Shown in pieces: positions 52,336-62,139 of a DNA stretch of 64,000 nt. Every line of letters begins with the position of its first letter. The first letter of the stretch is position 1. The notes beneath the pieces were generated by a model. It worked only from the letters and a program-made list of their open reading frames with translations. It did not search any database and was not told the origin of the DNA. The translations under genes were made by a program, and so were the position numbers. The DNA is from Rhodospirillaceae bacterium bin65 (GTDB lineage Bacteria; Pseudomonadota; Alphaproteobacteria; Bin65), in contig MPMX01000003.1 of assembly GCA_002238725.1 (NCBI GenBank), positions 1 through 64,000 on the forward strand, given 5' to 3'.

Positions 52336-53292
52336 ATGACGTGGGCGCTTGGCCGCGAAGGCATGCTCGAGGTGGTCTCGGAGACCGACCGCAGTGGCCG
52401 GCCGCTGCGCACCGTGATCTGCGTGGATACCGGGCTGGTGCGCAACGATCCGATCCCCAGCGATGCGGAACTGGAACAGTTTTACGGCCACGAATACCGC
52501 GTCGCGTACAAGGGCAGCGTCAAACCGCGCCGCCGGCAGATCCTGCGCAATTTCCGGCGGGCAGCGAACCATGTGCGGACCAACCGGGACGTGTTGAAGT
52601 CTGCGGCGCGGGTCCTGGAGATCGGCGCGGGTTCCGGCGAAATTGCTTTCCTGCTGGCGCAGCTGGGCAAGCGCGTCACCGGTATCGAACCCAATTTCCA
52701 CTATGCTGCCTATTGCCGCGACGAGCTGGGGCTGGACATTCGCACCACCCACCTCGCGCCGGACCTTTTCCCGCCCGGCGAGTTCGACCTGATCCGGCTG
52801 AGCCACGTTCTGGAGCATCTGAACGACCCGGTGAAATATCTCGGCCAGATCGCGAAGTGGCTGACGCCGGACGGAACGCTTTATGTCGAAGTGCCGAATA
52901 TCGAAGCCTATTGCCGGACGAAGTCGCGCGGCGGCATGTTCCATTACGCCCATATCTTCAACTTCAATCCGTGGACGCTGCGCGCCTGCGCCGGCTTGGC
53001 CGGCCTCTCGGAAGCGCCTGAGACGGCGCAGCGTTCGGCAGGCACCACCGGCGTCTTCTTTCGCTGCGATGCCGCAACAGCATCGCGTATCGAGATCGAA
53101 AACCGAGATAACGCCTGTCATGTGCGCGAACTGATCCGCCTGCACTATGCCGGCGCATTCTCGAAGGGAAAGGCTGCCAAACCCGTCAAGAAGATTTTCG
53201 CGCGGATCGAGGAAACCATCGCGGGGCTGGCCGCAGGCACCCCAAACCAAATCGGGGAACGGGCGATGCGCAGCCTCCGGCCGGTCGATTGA
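52336..53292 (+). CDS. Class I SAM-dependent methyltransferase
   Basis: 318 residues. VLEIGAGSGEIAFLLAQLGK is the SAM-binding motif I; FDLIRLSHVLEHLNDP and DGTLYVEVPNIEAYC follow, as in methyltransferase domain 23-type proteins. An N-terminal ~90-residue region (LEQFYGHEYRVAYKGS) is also typical. The acceptor, perhaps a sugar or small metabolite, is not identifiable. It is probably cotranscribed with the phosphatase gene downstream. Confidence 0.85.
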   Translation: MTWALGREGMLEVVSETDRSGRPLRTVICVDTGLVRNDPIPSDAELEQFYGHEYRVAYKGSVKPRRRQILRNFRRAANHVRTNRDVLKSAARVLEIGAGSGEIAFLLAQLGKRVTGIEPNFHYAAYCRDELGLDIRTTHLAPDLFPPGEFDLIRLSHVLEHLNDPVKYLGQIAKWLTPDGTLYVEVPNIEAYCRTKSRGGMFHYAHIFNFNPWTLRACAGLAGLSEAPETAQRSAGTTGVFFRCDAATASRIEIENRDNACHVRELIRLHYAGAFSKGKAAKPVKKIFARIEETIAGLAAGTPNQIGERAMRSLRPVD

Positions 53293-53375
53293 CGCGGCCT
53301 GCTTGCCCGGCGGCCGGAGTTGACGCCCCGGAATCGCGGGTTGCCGAGCGGACGGGTCAGGCCGATGAAACGCCG

Positions 53376-54107
53376 ATGATCCCGGACAGTCCGACAGACC
53401 GCCCGCCTGACCGATCGGCCGGTTCCGCCCCGGACGCCTTGAGGGAATCTTTTACCGGACTGTCGCATCGGTCGTTCAGCCGGCTGGGCGCCTGGCTGGA
53501 AATGCTGATCGTGGACCACGGTTTCCTGCGCCTCGCCTACCGGCACTGGCACGAGGTTGCGCCCGGCCTTTACCGTTCGAACCAGCCGGCGCCTTTCCAG
53601 ATTCGCCGCGCCGCGCGATCGGGCATTCGCACCGTCGTCAACCTGCGCCGCGCCAACCAGAGCGGACACTATCTCCTTGAGCGGGAAGCCACTGCGAAAG
53701 CCGGGATCTCCCAAGTCGATTTCTTTATTTCGTCGCGGAACGCGCCGCGGCGCCGACAGCTCTTGGACGCCGCCGAAATGTTCGACCAGATCGACTATCC
53801 GGCCATGATCCACTGTAAATCCGGCGTCGACCGGACCGGCCTGATGGGCGCGCTGTATATCCTGATGCGCGGCGGCACGGCCGACGACGCGCTCAAACAG
53901 TTCGGATGGCGCTATGGCTATATCGGCGCCGGGCCGACCGGCATCGGCAAGGCCCTGGTGCTGGCCTACCGCGAGGCGCATGCCGCAACGGGGGCGGATT
54001 TCCTGTCATGGGCCGCGGAGCAATATGATCCGGCGGGTCTCGAAGCCGGGTTCCGGCCGCGGCCCCTCGCGACCGCCCTGGTCGATTTCTTCCTGCGCCG
54101 GGAATGA
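53376..54107 (+). CDS. Dual-specificity/tyrosine phosphatase-like protein
   Basis: 243 residues. The active-site loop is AMIHCKSGVDRTGLMG, the CxxxxxR signature with following Thr; the general acid region is IRTVVNLRRAN. APGLYRSNQPAPF is the usual opening. Such proteins include lipid and tyrosine phosphatases; near lipid A genes a lipid substrate is plausible. The start at 53376 (MIPDSPTDRPPD) is preferred; a TTG at 53289 overlaps the methyltransferase stop. Confidence 0.8.
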   Translation: MIPDSPTDRPPDRSAGSAPDALRESFTGLSHRSFSRLGAWLEMLIVDHGFLRLAYRHWHEVAPGLYRSNQPAPFQIRRAARSGIRTVVNLRRANQSGHYLLEREATAKAGISQVDFFISSRNAPRRRQLLDAAEMFDQIDYPAMIHCKSGVDRTGLMGALYILMRGGTADDALKQFGWRYGYIGAGPTGIGKALVLAYREAHAATGADFLSWAAEQYDPAGLEAGFRPRPLATALVDFFLRRE

Positions 54108-54243
54108 CGCCGGCCTTTCGGGCTTGCGACGGCTGCCTTCCGCCGCTTTGGGACATAGGGACGCGCGTTCGCCGGCGATTCTGCGCCGGAAAGCGCCGGC
54201 GTGATAAAGAAGGCACCTGACTGAGACCGTTCGGAGCCGCCGT

Positions 54244-56130
54244 TTGGCCGCCAGACCGAAACCCTCTAAAGGCCTGCCGCTGGACTCACGCACGCTGCCC
54301 ATGGTGATGCGGATCGTCCGCGACTACTTGGTGCGGCAATGGCTGCGCATCGCGCTCGCCTTCGCTCTGCTGAGTGTCGTCTCGGCCTGCACGGCGACGG
54401 TGCCGTTCATCCTGAAGGAATTGCTGGACAGCGCTTTCAGCGGCAACGCGGCGCCCGAGAATGCGTGGCTGACCCGCGCCATCGCCGGGATGTTCTCGGC
54501 AGATCCGCGCTTCAACCAGCTTTATTTCATTTCGCTGGCGACGGCCGCAGTCTTCCTCGTCAAGGGCAGCGCGGCCTACGGGGCGGTGACCATGATGGCC
54601 TATGTCGGCCATCGTTCGATCGCGGACATCCAGGACGCCATGTTCGCCCGCCTGATGCGTGCCGACCTTGGATTCTTTCACAACACGCCGACCGGGCAGT
54701 TGATCTCCGCCTTCACCAACGACGCCGCCAAGATGCGGAGCCTGTTCTCGAACACGATCACCGGCATCGGCCGCGACATCGTCACGGTGATCGCGCTGGT
54801 CGCCGCCATGTTCTGGATCGACTGGATCCTCTCCTGTGTCACCTTCTTCGTGTTTCCACTGGTCGCCTACCCGGTCTTCCGGATCGGCCAACGCATGCGC
54901 AGAGTGTCCGCCAATACCCAGATCGAGATGGCGCAGTTCACCACGCTGCAGGATGAGAGCTTCCAGGGCATCCGCCATGTCAAGGCCTACGGGATGGAGG
55001 ATTACGAGACCGGCCGCGCATCGTTCCTCGTCAGCCGGATTTTCCGGCTGAACTACAAGGCGGAGAAAATCCGGGCGATCACGGAGCCGCTGCTCGAAGT
55101 CATCGCCGGTTTGGCGATCGCCGGTGTGCTGCTGTATGGCGGCTATCAGGTGATCGTGGGCGCCCGCACGCCGGGCGATTTCGGCGGTTTCATCGCCGCG
55201 CTGCTGCTGGCCTACGATCCCGTGCGCCGGCTGGCGCGTCTCAACGCCCACCTGCAGGAAGGCCTGGCGGCGGCGGAGCGGGTTTTCGCCAAGCTCGACA
55301 TCGAGCCCGAGATCGTCGACCGGCCCGGCGCGCAAGCGCTGGCTCTCAAGTCCGGCGGCCTGAAACTGGACGATGTGGTGTTTGCCTACGACCGGAAGAT
55401 CGGCATGGCGGCGCCCGCCCTGGGGCGCGACGGGGGCGGCGTTACCCTCGACATTCCGGCCGGCAAGACGGTTGCGCTGGTCGGACCGTCCGGCGCCGGT
55501 AAGACGACGGTGCTGAACCTGATCCCGCGCTTTTACGATGTCGACAGCGGCGCGGTACTGGTCGACGGGCAGGATGTGCGCGATGTGACCCTGGCCTCGC
55601 TGCGTGCCCGGATCGGGCTGGTCAGCCAGGAGACCGCCCTGTTCGACGATACGATCCGCGCCAACATCGCTTATGGCAGGCAGGGTGCAACGGAAGCGGA
55701 TATCGTCGCCGCCGCCCGGGCCGCAGCCGCCCACGACTTCATCATGGAACTGCCGCAGCAATACGACACCTATGTCGGCGGCCTCGGGGCCAAGGTGAGC
55801 GGCGGCCAGCGCCAGCGCATCTCGATCGCCCGCGCCATTCTTAAGGATGCGCCGATCCTGCTGCTCGACGAGGCGACGTCGGCCCTCGACACGGAATCGG
55901 AGCGCCAGGTGCAGGCCGCGCTGGATTCCCTGCGCAAGGGCCGGACGACCATTGTCATTGCCCACCGGCTGTCCACTATTGTCGACGCCGACATCGTTTA
56001 CGTGCTGGACGAGGGCCGGGTGGTGGAGTTCGGCAGCCACGGCGATCTCGTGGCGGCCGGCGGCCCCTTCGCCCGCCTGCATGCCGAACAGTCGAGCGGG
56101 GGGCAGATGAGCGGCGCCGGGCAGGCTTGA
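54244..56130 (+). CDS. msbA: ABC exporter, MsbA-like lipid A flippase
   Basis: 628 residues: six-helix membrane domain fused to one ATPase. Walker A GPSGAGKTT, signature VSGGQRQRISIARA, Walker B PILLLDEATSALD, and the H-loop in VIAHRLSTI. Placement directly before waaA and lpxK indicates lipid A or LPS core transport. The TTG start at 54244 has GGAG about 7 bases upstream; an in-frame ATG at 54301 is a possible alternative. Confidence 0.85.
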   Translation: MAARPKPSKGLPLDSRTLPMVMRIVRDYLVRQWLRIALAFALLSVVSACTATVPFILKELLDSAFSGNAAPENAWLTRAIAGMFSADPRFNQLYFISLATAAVFLVKGSAAYGAVTMMAYVGHRSIADIQDAMFARLMRADLGFFHNTPTGQLISAFTNDAAKMRSLFSNTITGIGRDIVTVIALVAAMFWIDWILSCVTFFVFPLVAYPVFRIGQRMRRVSANTQIEMAQFTTLQDESFQGIRHVKAYGMEDYETGRASFLVSRIFRLNYKAEKIRAITEPLLEVIAGLAIAGVLLYGGYQVIVGARTPGDFGGFIAALLLAYDPVRRLARLNAHLQEGLAAAERVFAKLDIEPEIVDRPGAQALALKSGGLKLDDVVFAYDRKIGMAAPALGRDGGGVTLDIPAGKTVALVGPSGAGKTTVLNLIPRFYDVDSGAVLVDGQDVRDVTLASLRARIGLVSQETALFDDTIRANIAYGRQGATEADIVAAARAAAAHDFIMELPQQYDTYVGGLGAKVSGGQRQRISIARAILKDAPILLLDEATSALDTESERQVQAALDSLRKGRTTIVIAHRLSTIVDADIVYVLDEGRVVEFGSHGDLVAAGGPFARLHAEQSSGGQMSGAGQA

Positions 56131-56133
56131 ATC

Positions 56134-57432
56134 ATGCTGCTCGGTCTGTATCGCGGCGTGGGCTGGCTTGCGCCGCCGGTGGCGCGGCTTTTGCTTCTGC
56201 AGCGCCGGCTGAATGGCAAGGAGCATCCGGACCGGTTTCGCGAGCGGATGGGCCAGCCGCGCCGGAGCCGGCCGGACGGCGCGCTCATCTGGATCCACGC
56301 CGCCAGCGTCGGCGAGGCGCAATCCGTCCTGCCGCTGATCGAACGGCTGCTGGCGCGCCTGCCCGCGGCCCATGTCATGGTCACGTCGGGCACCGTCACT
56401 TCGGCGCAACTGATGGAGGAGCGCCTGCCCCCGCGCGCGTTTCACCAGTTCATTCCGGTCGATTGTCCGGCCTGGGTGCAGCGCTTCCTGGACCGATTCC
56501 GGCCGAACCTGGCCCTGTGGGTGGAAAGCGAATTGTGGCCGACTCTCCTGAGCGAGACGGCGCGGCGCGGCATCCCGGCGGTGCTGCTTAACGGGCGGAT
56601 GTCGCAACGGTCGTTCCGGCGCTGGCGGCGATTTCCGGGCGCGGCGCAGCAACTCGTGCGACCGTTCGATCTTGTCATGGCCCAGTCGGCCGACGACGGA
56701 GAACGGTTCCGGCGGCTGGCCGCCGGACGGGTCGAAACGCCCGGCAATCTCAAGATGGCGGCCGCGCCGTTGCCCGCCGATCCGGAAGCGCTCGGCGCGG
56801 TCGTGCGTACCATCGGCGATCGGCCGGTCTGGCTCGCCGCCAGCACCCATCCGGGCGAAGAAGAGGCGGTTGCCGAAGCGCACCGGGTGGTGCGCCGGCA
56901 GTTCGGCGACGCCTTGCTGATCCTCGTCCCACGCCATCCTGAGCGCGGCCCCGTGCTCGCCGGAGACCTGCGCAGCGCTGGCCACAAGGTCGGGCTGCGC
57001 AGCGCAGGCGACGCGCCGGTGCACGAAAAGGAAATCTATATTGCCGATACGCTGGGCGAACTGGGCCTGTTCTACCGCGCGGCGCCGGTCGCCTTCGTGG
57101 GCGGCTCGCTGACGCCCCATGGCGGCCAGAACCCGGCTGAGCCGGCCCGGCTCGATTGCGCCATTCTCCACGGGCCCCATATCGGCAACTTCGCCGTTAT
57201 CGGCGAAACCCTGCGGGCGGGCGGCGCCAGCCAGACCGTCGCCTCAGCCGATGCGCTGGCGCACGCGGTATGCCGTCTGCTGGCCGATCCGGCGGAATGC
57301 AGGGCCAGGGCGTCTCGGGCGGCCCGCGCGGTGCAGGACAGCATCGGCATCCTGGACCGGGCCATGGCCCTGCTGGAGCCTTATACGGCCGCGCTGCCCC
57401 AGGCGCAGCCGGACAGACGGGACAGCGCCTGA
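56134..57432 (+). CDS. waaA: 3-deoxy-D-manno-octulosonic acid (Kdo) transferase
   Basis: 432 residues. Adds Kdo to lipid A precursors. One N-terminal membrane helix, then WIHAASVGEAQSVLPLI (catalytic Glu region), MVTSGTVTSAQLMEER, WVESELWPTLLSETAR and the GT-B C-terminal domain with VPRHPER, VAFVGGSLTPHGGQNPAEPA. Length is normal. It starts 3 bases after the exporter and its stop overlaps lpxK by one base. Confidence 0.95.
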   Translation: MLLGLYRGVGWLAPPVARLLLLQRRLNGKEHPDRFRERMGQPRRSRPDGALIWIHAASVGEAQSVLPLIERLLARLPAAHVMVTSGTVTSAQLMEERLPPRAFHQFIPVDCPAWVQRFLDRFRPNLALWVESELWPTLLSETARRGIPAVLLNGRMSQRSFRRWRRFPGAAQQLVRPFDLVMAQSADDGERFRRLAAGRVETPGNLKMAAAPLPADPEALGAVVRTIGDRPVWLAASTHPGEEEAVAEAHRVVRRQFGDALLILVPRHPERGPVLAGDLRSAGHKVGLRSAGDAPVHEKEIYIADTLGELGLFYRAAPVAFVGGSLTPHGGQNPAEPARLDCAILHGPHIGNFAVIGETLRAGGASQTVASADALAHAVCRLLADPAECRARASRAARAVQDSIGILDRAMALLEPYTAALPQAQPDRRDSA

Positions 57433-58433
57433 TGCGCACGCCGGACGCCTGGTCGCGCAAGGGGGCGGTTTCGACCATGCTGCTGCCGGTGTCGTGGCTG
57501 TACGCGCTGAGCACGGGCATGCGGGTGCAACGCGCGCCGCGCTACGCGCCGCCCGCGCCGGCGATCTGCATCGGCAACCTCACCGCCGGCGGCGCGGGCA
57601 AGACGCCGGTCGTGTTGTCGCTCGCCCTTTGGTTTCAGGAACGGGGCCGGCGGCCTTTCGCCGTCAGCCGCGGCTATGGCGGGCGTCTGGCCGGACCGGT
57701 GCGGGTCGACCCGGCTGTGCATACCGCCCGGGAGGTCGGCGACGAGCCGCTGCTGCTGGCCGGGACGCTGCCGACGGTCGTGGCCCGGGACCGCGCTGCC
57801 GGCGCGCAGGCCGCCGTCGAAGGCGGCGCCGATATCCTGCTGCTCGATGATGGCCACCAGAACCCGGCCGTCGAAAAAGCCCTGTCGCTGGTCGTCGTCG
57901 ACGGCGGCTTCGGCTTCGGCAACGGCCGGACCATTCCTTCCGGCCCGCTGCGCGAAACGGTCGGCCGCGGCCTCGCGCGGGCGAACGCGGCCGTCATCGT
58001 CGGCGCAGACAGCGCGGGCGCGATGCATCGCTGCCGACGGGAAGCCAGCGGCCTACCGCTGCTCGATGCGCACTTCCTCCCGACCGAGGCGGCGCTGGCG
58101 TTGCAAGGCCGCAAGGTCGTCGCCTTCGCAGGCATCGGCCGCCCGGACAAATTCTTCGAGACGGTGAAGGATATCGGCGCCGACCTGACCGAGGCGATGG
58201 CCTATCCGGACCATTACCCCTTCCCGGAGACCGAGATCATGTTCATCTGCGAAGTGGCGCAGGAGCGCGGCGCGATCCCGGTCTGCACCGAAAAGGACTA
58301 TATGCGCCTGCCGGCCGATGCCCGCCTCATGGTGACGCCCGTCCCCGTCACTCTCGAATGGCGGGACCCGGACGCGCTGGACCGGCTGCTGGAGGCGGTG
58401 TTGAAGGGTCGAGAATCAGCGGAGTCGAATTAG
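57432..58433 (+). CDS. lpxK: Tetraacyldisaccharide 4'-kinase
   Basis: 333 residues. Phosphorylates the lipid A precursor at the 4' position. Walker A-like P-loop in GNLTAGGAGKTPVVLSLAL; SRGYGG, VGDEPLLLA, LLDDGHQNP and TEKDYMRLP are family motifs (LpxK). It shares one base with the waaA stop (TGATG), so it is the third gene of a lipid A operon. Confidence 0.95.
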   Translation: MRTPDAWSRKGAVSTMLLPVSWLYALSTGMRVQRAPRYAPPAPAICIGNLTAGGAGKTPVVLSLALWFQERGRRPFAVSRGYGGRLAGPVRVDPAVHTAREVGDEPLLLAGTLPTVVARDRAAGAQAAVEGGADILLLDDGHQNPAVEKALSLVVVDGGFGFGNGRTIPSGPLRETVGRGLARANAAVIVGADSAGAMHRCRREASGLPLLDAHFLPTEAALALQGRKVVAFAGIGRPDKFFETVKDIGADLTEAMAYPDHYPFPETEIMFICEVAQERGAIPVCTEKDYMRLPADARLMVTPVPVTLEWRDPDALDRLLEAVLKGRESAESN

Positions 58434-58452
58434 CGGCGTGTAGACAATGACC

Positions 58453-59538
58453 CTAAAAAATACGCCCTCCCTTCACCTCCACCGCAAACTCGAACAAGGC
58501 ATCCGCCGTCGGGCCAATGCCGGCAATGCGGGGATCGGCGGTGGTGCCGCGGCAATAGCGGGCGTAGATCTGCAGGAAGACGACCGCCAGCTTGAAGGCG
58601 GTCAGCACCCGGTGGAAATGGATGGCAGAGACGTCGAAACCGGTCGCCCGGGCGTAAAAGTCGACAATCTCCCGCCGGCTCATCCACAGGCCCTGAGTCG
58701 AAGGCATCTGGCCGAGATCGCGGATTTCCGGCGGGTGGGCCGGCTCCGCCCAGTAGCTGAGCAGCGTGGCGAGATCGAACAGAGGGTCGCCGCGGGTGCA
58801 CATGTCCCAGTCGAGCAGCGCCAGCGGTTCGGTCGGCGTCGCCGGGTCGAGAATGATGTTGTTCAGCTTGAAATCGTTGTGCAGCAGGGTCGTCCGGCCC
58901 TCGGGCACGGGCTGCGCCTGCAGCCAGCCGATCAGGTCGGCCGCGGCGGCCGGGACTGGGCGCTCGGCGTAGGCGTCCTGCGCCGCGACGTGGAACCGTT
59001 TGATCCAGCCGGCGACCGCGCGGCCGAGGAAGCCCTCGGGCCGGCCGAGGCCGTCGAGGCCGACCGCCGCCGGATCGACCCGCTGGAATTTCGCCAGCAC
59101 GTCGATCAGCATGCCCGACAGGGCGACGCCCTTGCCGGCGAGCGCCGGCGGCAGAACATCGCGGACCACGAGGCCGGGGCGGTATTCCATGATGAAAAAT
59201 GGTGCGCCCAGCACGGCAGGATCGCTGCAGAATACATGGGCTTTCGGCGCTAGGGGGAAGGCGCGCCACAGGCCGGACAGCACCCGGTATTCCCGGGCCA
59301 TATCGTTGGCGCCCGGCGGCAGGAGGCCGAGCGGCGACCGGCGCAGCACACAGGCTGCGCCATCCATCCGGATCAGGAAGTTCAGGTTGCCGAAGCCGCC
59401 GGCGAACTGGCGCGGCGGCGGGTCGGGCGCGAAGACATGGCCGCGCCCGTCCAGCCAGGAGGCCAGCCGATCCTAATCCTGCGGCTGCTGGTGCTCGGAC
59501 CCGAAGAATTCGCCGTCCTGCTCGCGAATCGCGCTCAT
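58453..59538 (-). pseudogene. Phosphotransferase (APH/choline kinase-like), split by an in-frame amber codon
   Basis: An ATG at 59538 begins MSAIREQDGEFFGSEHQQPQ, then Asp and TAG (59473-59475), after which the same frame continues DRLASWLDGRGHVFAPD and RQFAGGFGNLNFLIRMDGAA to a normal C-terminus. The APH-type core is intact: FFIMEYRPG, TTLLHNDFKLNNIILD (catalytic HNDFKxxN) and LALLDWDMCTRGDP. Family members act on small alcohols or acyl-CoA metabolites. Unless TAG is read through, only a protein from Met 59367 could be made, lacking the first ~57 residues. Confidence 0.75.
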
Positions 59539-59611
59539 GGCGCCGGTCTACGGTGGCGGCTACCGCGACGCAAGCGGCGGGCTGCAAGGCAGGCGATACT
59601 TCGGGTCGGGT

Positions 59612-59647
59612 GCCGGACTATGCGCCGGACTATGCGCCGGACTACGC
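59612..59647 (+). repeat. 12-bp tandem repeat, three copies
   Basis: GCCGGACTATGC repeated at 59612, 59624 and 59636 (last copy with one change, T to C). It covers the stop codon of the DUF1178 gene and its 3' flank. Confidence 0.8.
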
Positions 59648-60175
59648 GTCGGTCTTGGACACCCAGGGGATACGGCCGAACTCGATGCCCTCGTCGCGTA
59701 GAGCCTCCGATTCGTCATCCGTGGCCTCGCCGTAGATGCTGCGCTGCCCGGTTTCGCCATAGTGGATCTTGCGCGCTTCGTCGGCGAATTTCGGCCCGAC
59801 GTAATCGGCATTCTTCTCGACATGGCGGCGCATTTCGACCATCGCCTCGCGGATCTTGCCCATGACGTGGATGCGCTTGGCGTCTTCGGCCGAGACTGGC
59901 GCCGGCGGGACGGCGGCCGGCGCGGAAGCCGGTTCCGGGACCGGCCCGGAAGAGGCTCCATCGCCGTCATCGCGGTCGACAGGCAGGGGCTCGTCCCGCC
60001 GGGTCGCCTTGGTGCCGGAGAGCGCCGGCGCCATCGGGGCGCGGCGCACTTCGTCCGAGCCGCAATCCGGGCAGGAAATAGCACCGGCGGCCTGCAGGCT
60101 TTCGTAGGTTTTCGAATCCCTGTACCAGCCTTCGAATTCGTGGCCGGCCCGGCAGCGGACGGCGTAGCGGATCAT
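59642..60175 (-). CDS. DUF1178 family protein
   Basis: 177 residues. MIRYAVRCRAGHEFEGWYRD opens the DUF1178 pattern, followed by CPDCGSDEVRRAPMAP, a likely zinc ribbon. The middle is Pro/Ala-rich; the end has VGPKFADEARKIHYGE and SEALRDEGIEFGRIPW. Function unknown; conserved across alphaproteobacteria. It diverges from the downstream methyltransferase. Confidence 0.88.
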   Translation of the reverse strand: MIRYAVRCRAGHEFEGWYRDSKTYESLQAAGAISCPDCGSDEVRRAPMAPALSGTKATRRDEPLPVDRDDGDGASSGPVPEPASAPAAVPPAPVSAEDAKRIHVMGKIREAMVEMRRHVEKNADYVGPKFADEARKIHYGETGQRSIYGEATDDESEALRDEGIEFGRIPWVSKTDA

Positions 60176-60274
60176 CGCGCACCCTGCCGGCTGCAGGGCG
60201 TATTCTGGCAGGATTCGGAAATCATAGCGGAAATTTAGGGATTATGGCGCGTCAACGGAAGGGCTTTCGGCGCG

Positions 60275-60856
60275 ATGATTGAGCCGGCGGGCGACGAGAC
60301 TGCGGCCGGGCCGAGCCGCTGGGTGGCGCGCTTCTTGCCGCCGGCGCCCCCGGCGGGGGGCGGCGTTCTCGATCTCGCGGCTGGCCGCGGACGGCATATC
60401 CGGCTTGCGCGGTCGCAAGGCTGGCGGGCAACCGGCGTCGACCGCGAGGCCGGCGCGCTGGCCGGCCTGGCCGCCGAAGACGAAGGAGTAACCGCGCTGA
60501 GGATGGACCTGGAGGCCGGAGACGCCGCCGATACGGCACGGGCCCTCAAATCGGCAGGACCGTTCGATATCGTCATCGTCTGCAACTATCTCCATCGCCC
60601 GCTGCTGCCGCACCTGCCGGCGCTGCTCAAACCGGAGGGACACCTGATCTACGAGACTTTCATGGTGGGCAACGAGGCCTGGGGCCGGCCCCGCAACCCG
60701 GATTTCCTGCTCCGTCCCGGCGAATTGCTGACGGCGTTCGGACACGACCTTGCCGTGCTCGCCTTCGAACAGGGCTACACGGCCGATCCGTCGCCGCGGG
60801 TTGTCCAGCGATTTACCGGCATCGCGGGCGACCCCGTCTTGCCGGATTCCGCCTGA
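60275..60856 (+). CDS. Class I SAM-dependent methyltransferase (TehB-like)
   Basis: 193 residues. [20 protein letters not shown] is the SAM-binding loop and [18 protein letters not shown] a later motif; [20 protein letters not shown] is typical of a small family of uncharacterised methyltransferases. The substrate is not known. It is on the same strand as hisF with a 97-base gap. Confidence 0.8.
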   Translation: MIEPAGDETAAGPSRWVARFLPPAPPAGGGVLDLAAGRGRHIRLARSQGWRATGVDREAGALAGLAAEDEGVTALRMDLEAGDAADTARALKSAGPFDIVIVCNYLHRPLLPHLPALLKPEGHLIYETFMVGNEAWGRPRNPDFLLRPGELLTAFGHDLAVLAFEQGYTADPSPRVVQRFTGIAGDPVLPDSA

Positions 60857-60953
60857 GTTCCGGCCGGACTTTTCTTTTGACCGGCGCTCGCGCATGATCG
60901 CCGCCATGCCACCGGCGCTCGCGCATGGTGCCGGAGGCCCAACCGGTGACGGC

Positions 60954-61769
60954 ATGCTGAAGACCCGCATCATCCCCTGCCTGGACGTCAAGGACGGCCG
61001 CGTCGTCAAGGGCGTGAATTTCGTTGATCTGATCGATGCCGGCGATCCGGTCGAGCAGGCGAAGCTGTACGACCGGGAAGGCGCCGACGAACTGTGCTTC
61101 CTCGACATCACCGCCAGCCACGAAAACCGCGACACAATCTACGACGTGGTCGATCGCACCGTCGCTTCCTGCTTCATGCCGGTGACCGTCGGCGGCGGCG
61201 TGCGCGAGGTCGAGGACATTCGCAAGCTGCTGCTCGCCGGGACAGACAAGGTCTCGATCAACACCGCCGCCGTACGCCGGCCGGAATTCGTGAAGGAAGC
61301 CGCCAACAAGTTCGGCAGCCAGTGCATCGTGGTCGCCATCGACGCCAAGCGGGCGACGGGCGGCCCGAACGCCGGCGGTTTCGAGATCTACACCCATGGC
61401 GGACGCACGCCGACCGGCATCGAAGCCGTCGCCTGGGCCCGGCGCATGGCGGATAGTGGCGCCGGCGAACTGCTGCTGACCTCGATGGACCGCGACGGCA
61501 CCAAGGCGGGCTTCGACCTGGAATTGACCCGAGCGATCGCCGATGCGGTGCCGGTGCCGGTAATCGCCTCGGGCGGCGTCGGCACGCTCGACCATCTCGT
61601 CGAGGGCGTGACGCAGGGCCGCGCCTCGGCGGTCCTCGCAGCCTCCATCTTCCATTTCGGCACCTATACGATCGCAGAGGCCAAGGCGCATATGGCGGCG
61701 GCCGGCGTACCGGTGCGCCCCCACTGGCCGGAACCGGCGGCGGAAACAGGGGCGGAGGCAGCGGCGTGA
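60954..61769 (+). CDS. hisF: Imidazole glycerol phosphate synthase, cyclase subunit
   Basis: 271 residues. TIM-barrel cyclase that uses ammonia from HisH to make IGP and [25 protein letters not shown] (catalytic Asp), [29 protein letters not shown] (second Asp) and [17 protein letters not shown] are present. Start ATG 60954 gives the standard [12 protein letters not shown]. The TGA overlaps the hisE GTG start. Confidence 0.96.
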   Translation: MLKTRIIPCLDVKDGRVVKGVNFVDLIDAGDPVEQAKLYDREGADELCFLDITASHENRDTIYDVVDRTVASCFMPVTVGGGVREVEDIRKLLLAGTDKVSINTAAVRRPEFVKEAANKFGSQCIVVAIDAKRATGGPNAGGFEIYTHGGRTPTGIEAVAWARRMADSGAGELLLTSMDRDGTKAGFDLELTRAIADAVPVPVIASGGVGTLDHLVEGVTQGRASAVLAASIFHFGTYTIAEAKAHMAAAGVPVRPHWPEPAAETGAEAAA

Positions 61770-62104
61770 ACCGGAACGACCCCGAAAGCCGGCATGTGCT
61801 GGACGCCCTGTTCGAGACTATCGAGAGCCGGCGTGACGCCGACACGGCATCGTCCTGGACCGCCCGGCTGCTCGCCGGCGGCGTTCCGGCCGTGGCGAAG
61901 AAGACCGGCGAGGAAGCGGTCGAGACCATCCTCGCCGCCATGGAGGAAGACCCGGAGGCGCTGGCGGCCGAGAGCGCCGACCTGCTCTATCACCTGCTGG
62001 TGCTGTGGGCAGCCTGCGGCGTGAACCCGGAGCAGGTGTGGCGCGAGCTGGAACGGCGCGAAGGCACTTCGGGCCTTGCCGAGAAAGCCGCCCGGGCCCC
62101 ATAA
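61766..62104 (+). CDS. hisE: Phosphoribosyl-ATP diphosphatase
   Basis: 112 residues. Hydrolyses PR-ATP to PR-AMP in histidine synthesis. [38 protein letters not shown] and [16 protein letters not shown] (metal-binding Glu/Asp) are the HisE pattern. GTG start overlapping the hisF stop (GTGA) shows translational coupling. hisI and the rest of the pathway are not in this window. Confidence 0.95.
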   Translation: MNRNDPESRHVLDALFETIESRRDADTASSWTARLLAGGVPAVAKKTGEEAVETILAAMEEDPEALAAESADLLYHLLVLWAACGVNPEQVWRELERREGTSGLAEKAARAP

Positions 62105-62139
62105 CGGAAAGACCGCAAAACCGGGAGACCGGCCGGCCG

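Noticed and set aside
54286-57180. 964-residue open frame on the minus strand
   Set aside because: It runs antisense to msbA and waaA, which have clear motifs; long antisense frames are common in high-GC DNA. The other long antisense frames (7445-8971, 30008-32065) are rejected for the same reason.
58430-59587. 385-residue minus-strand frame over the phosphotransferase
   Set aside because: It is in another frame, Arg/Pro-rich and without family motifs; the shorter frame has the HNDFK and LLDWD motifs.
59612-59647. CRISPR array
   Set aside because: Three 12-bp units with no spacers; a simple tandem repeat.
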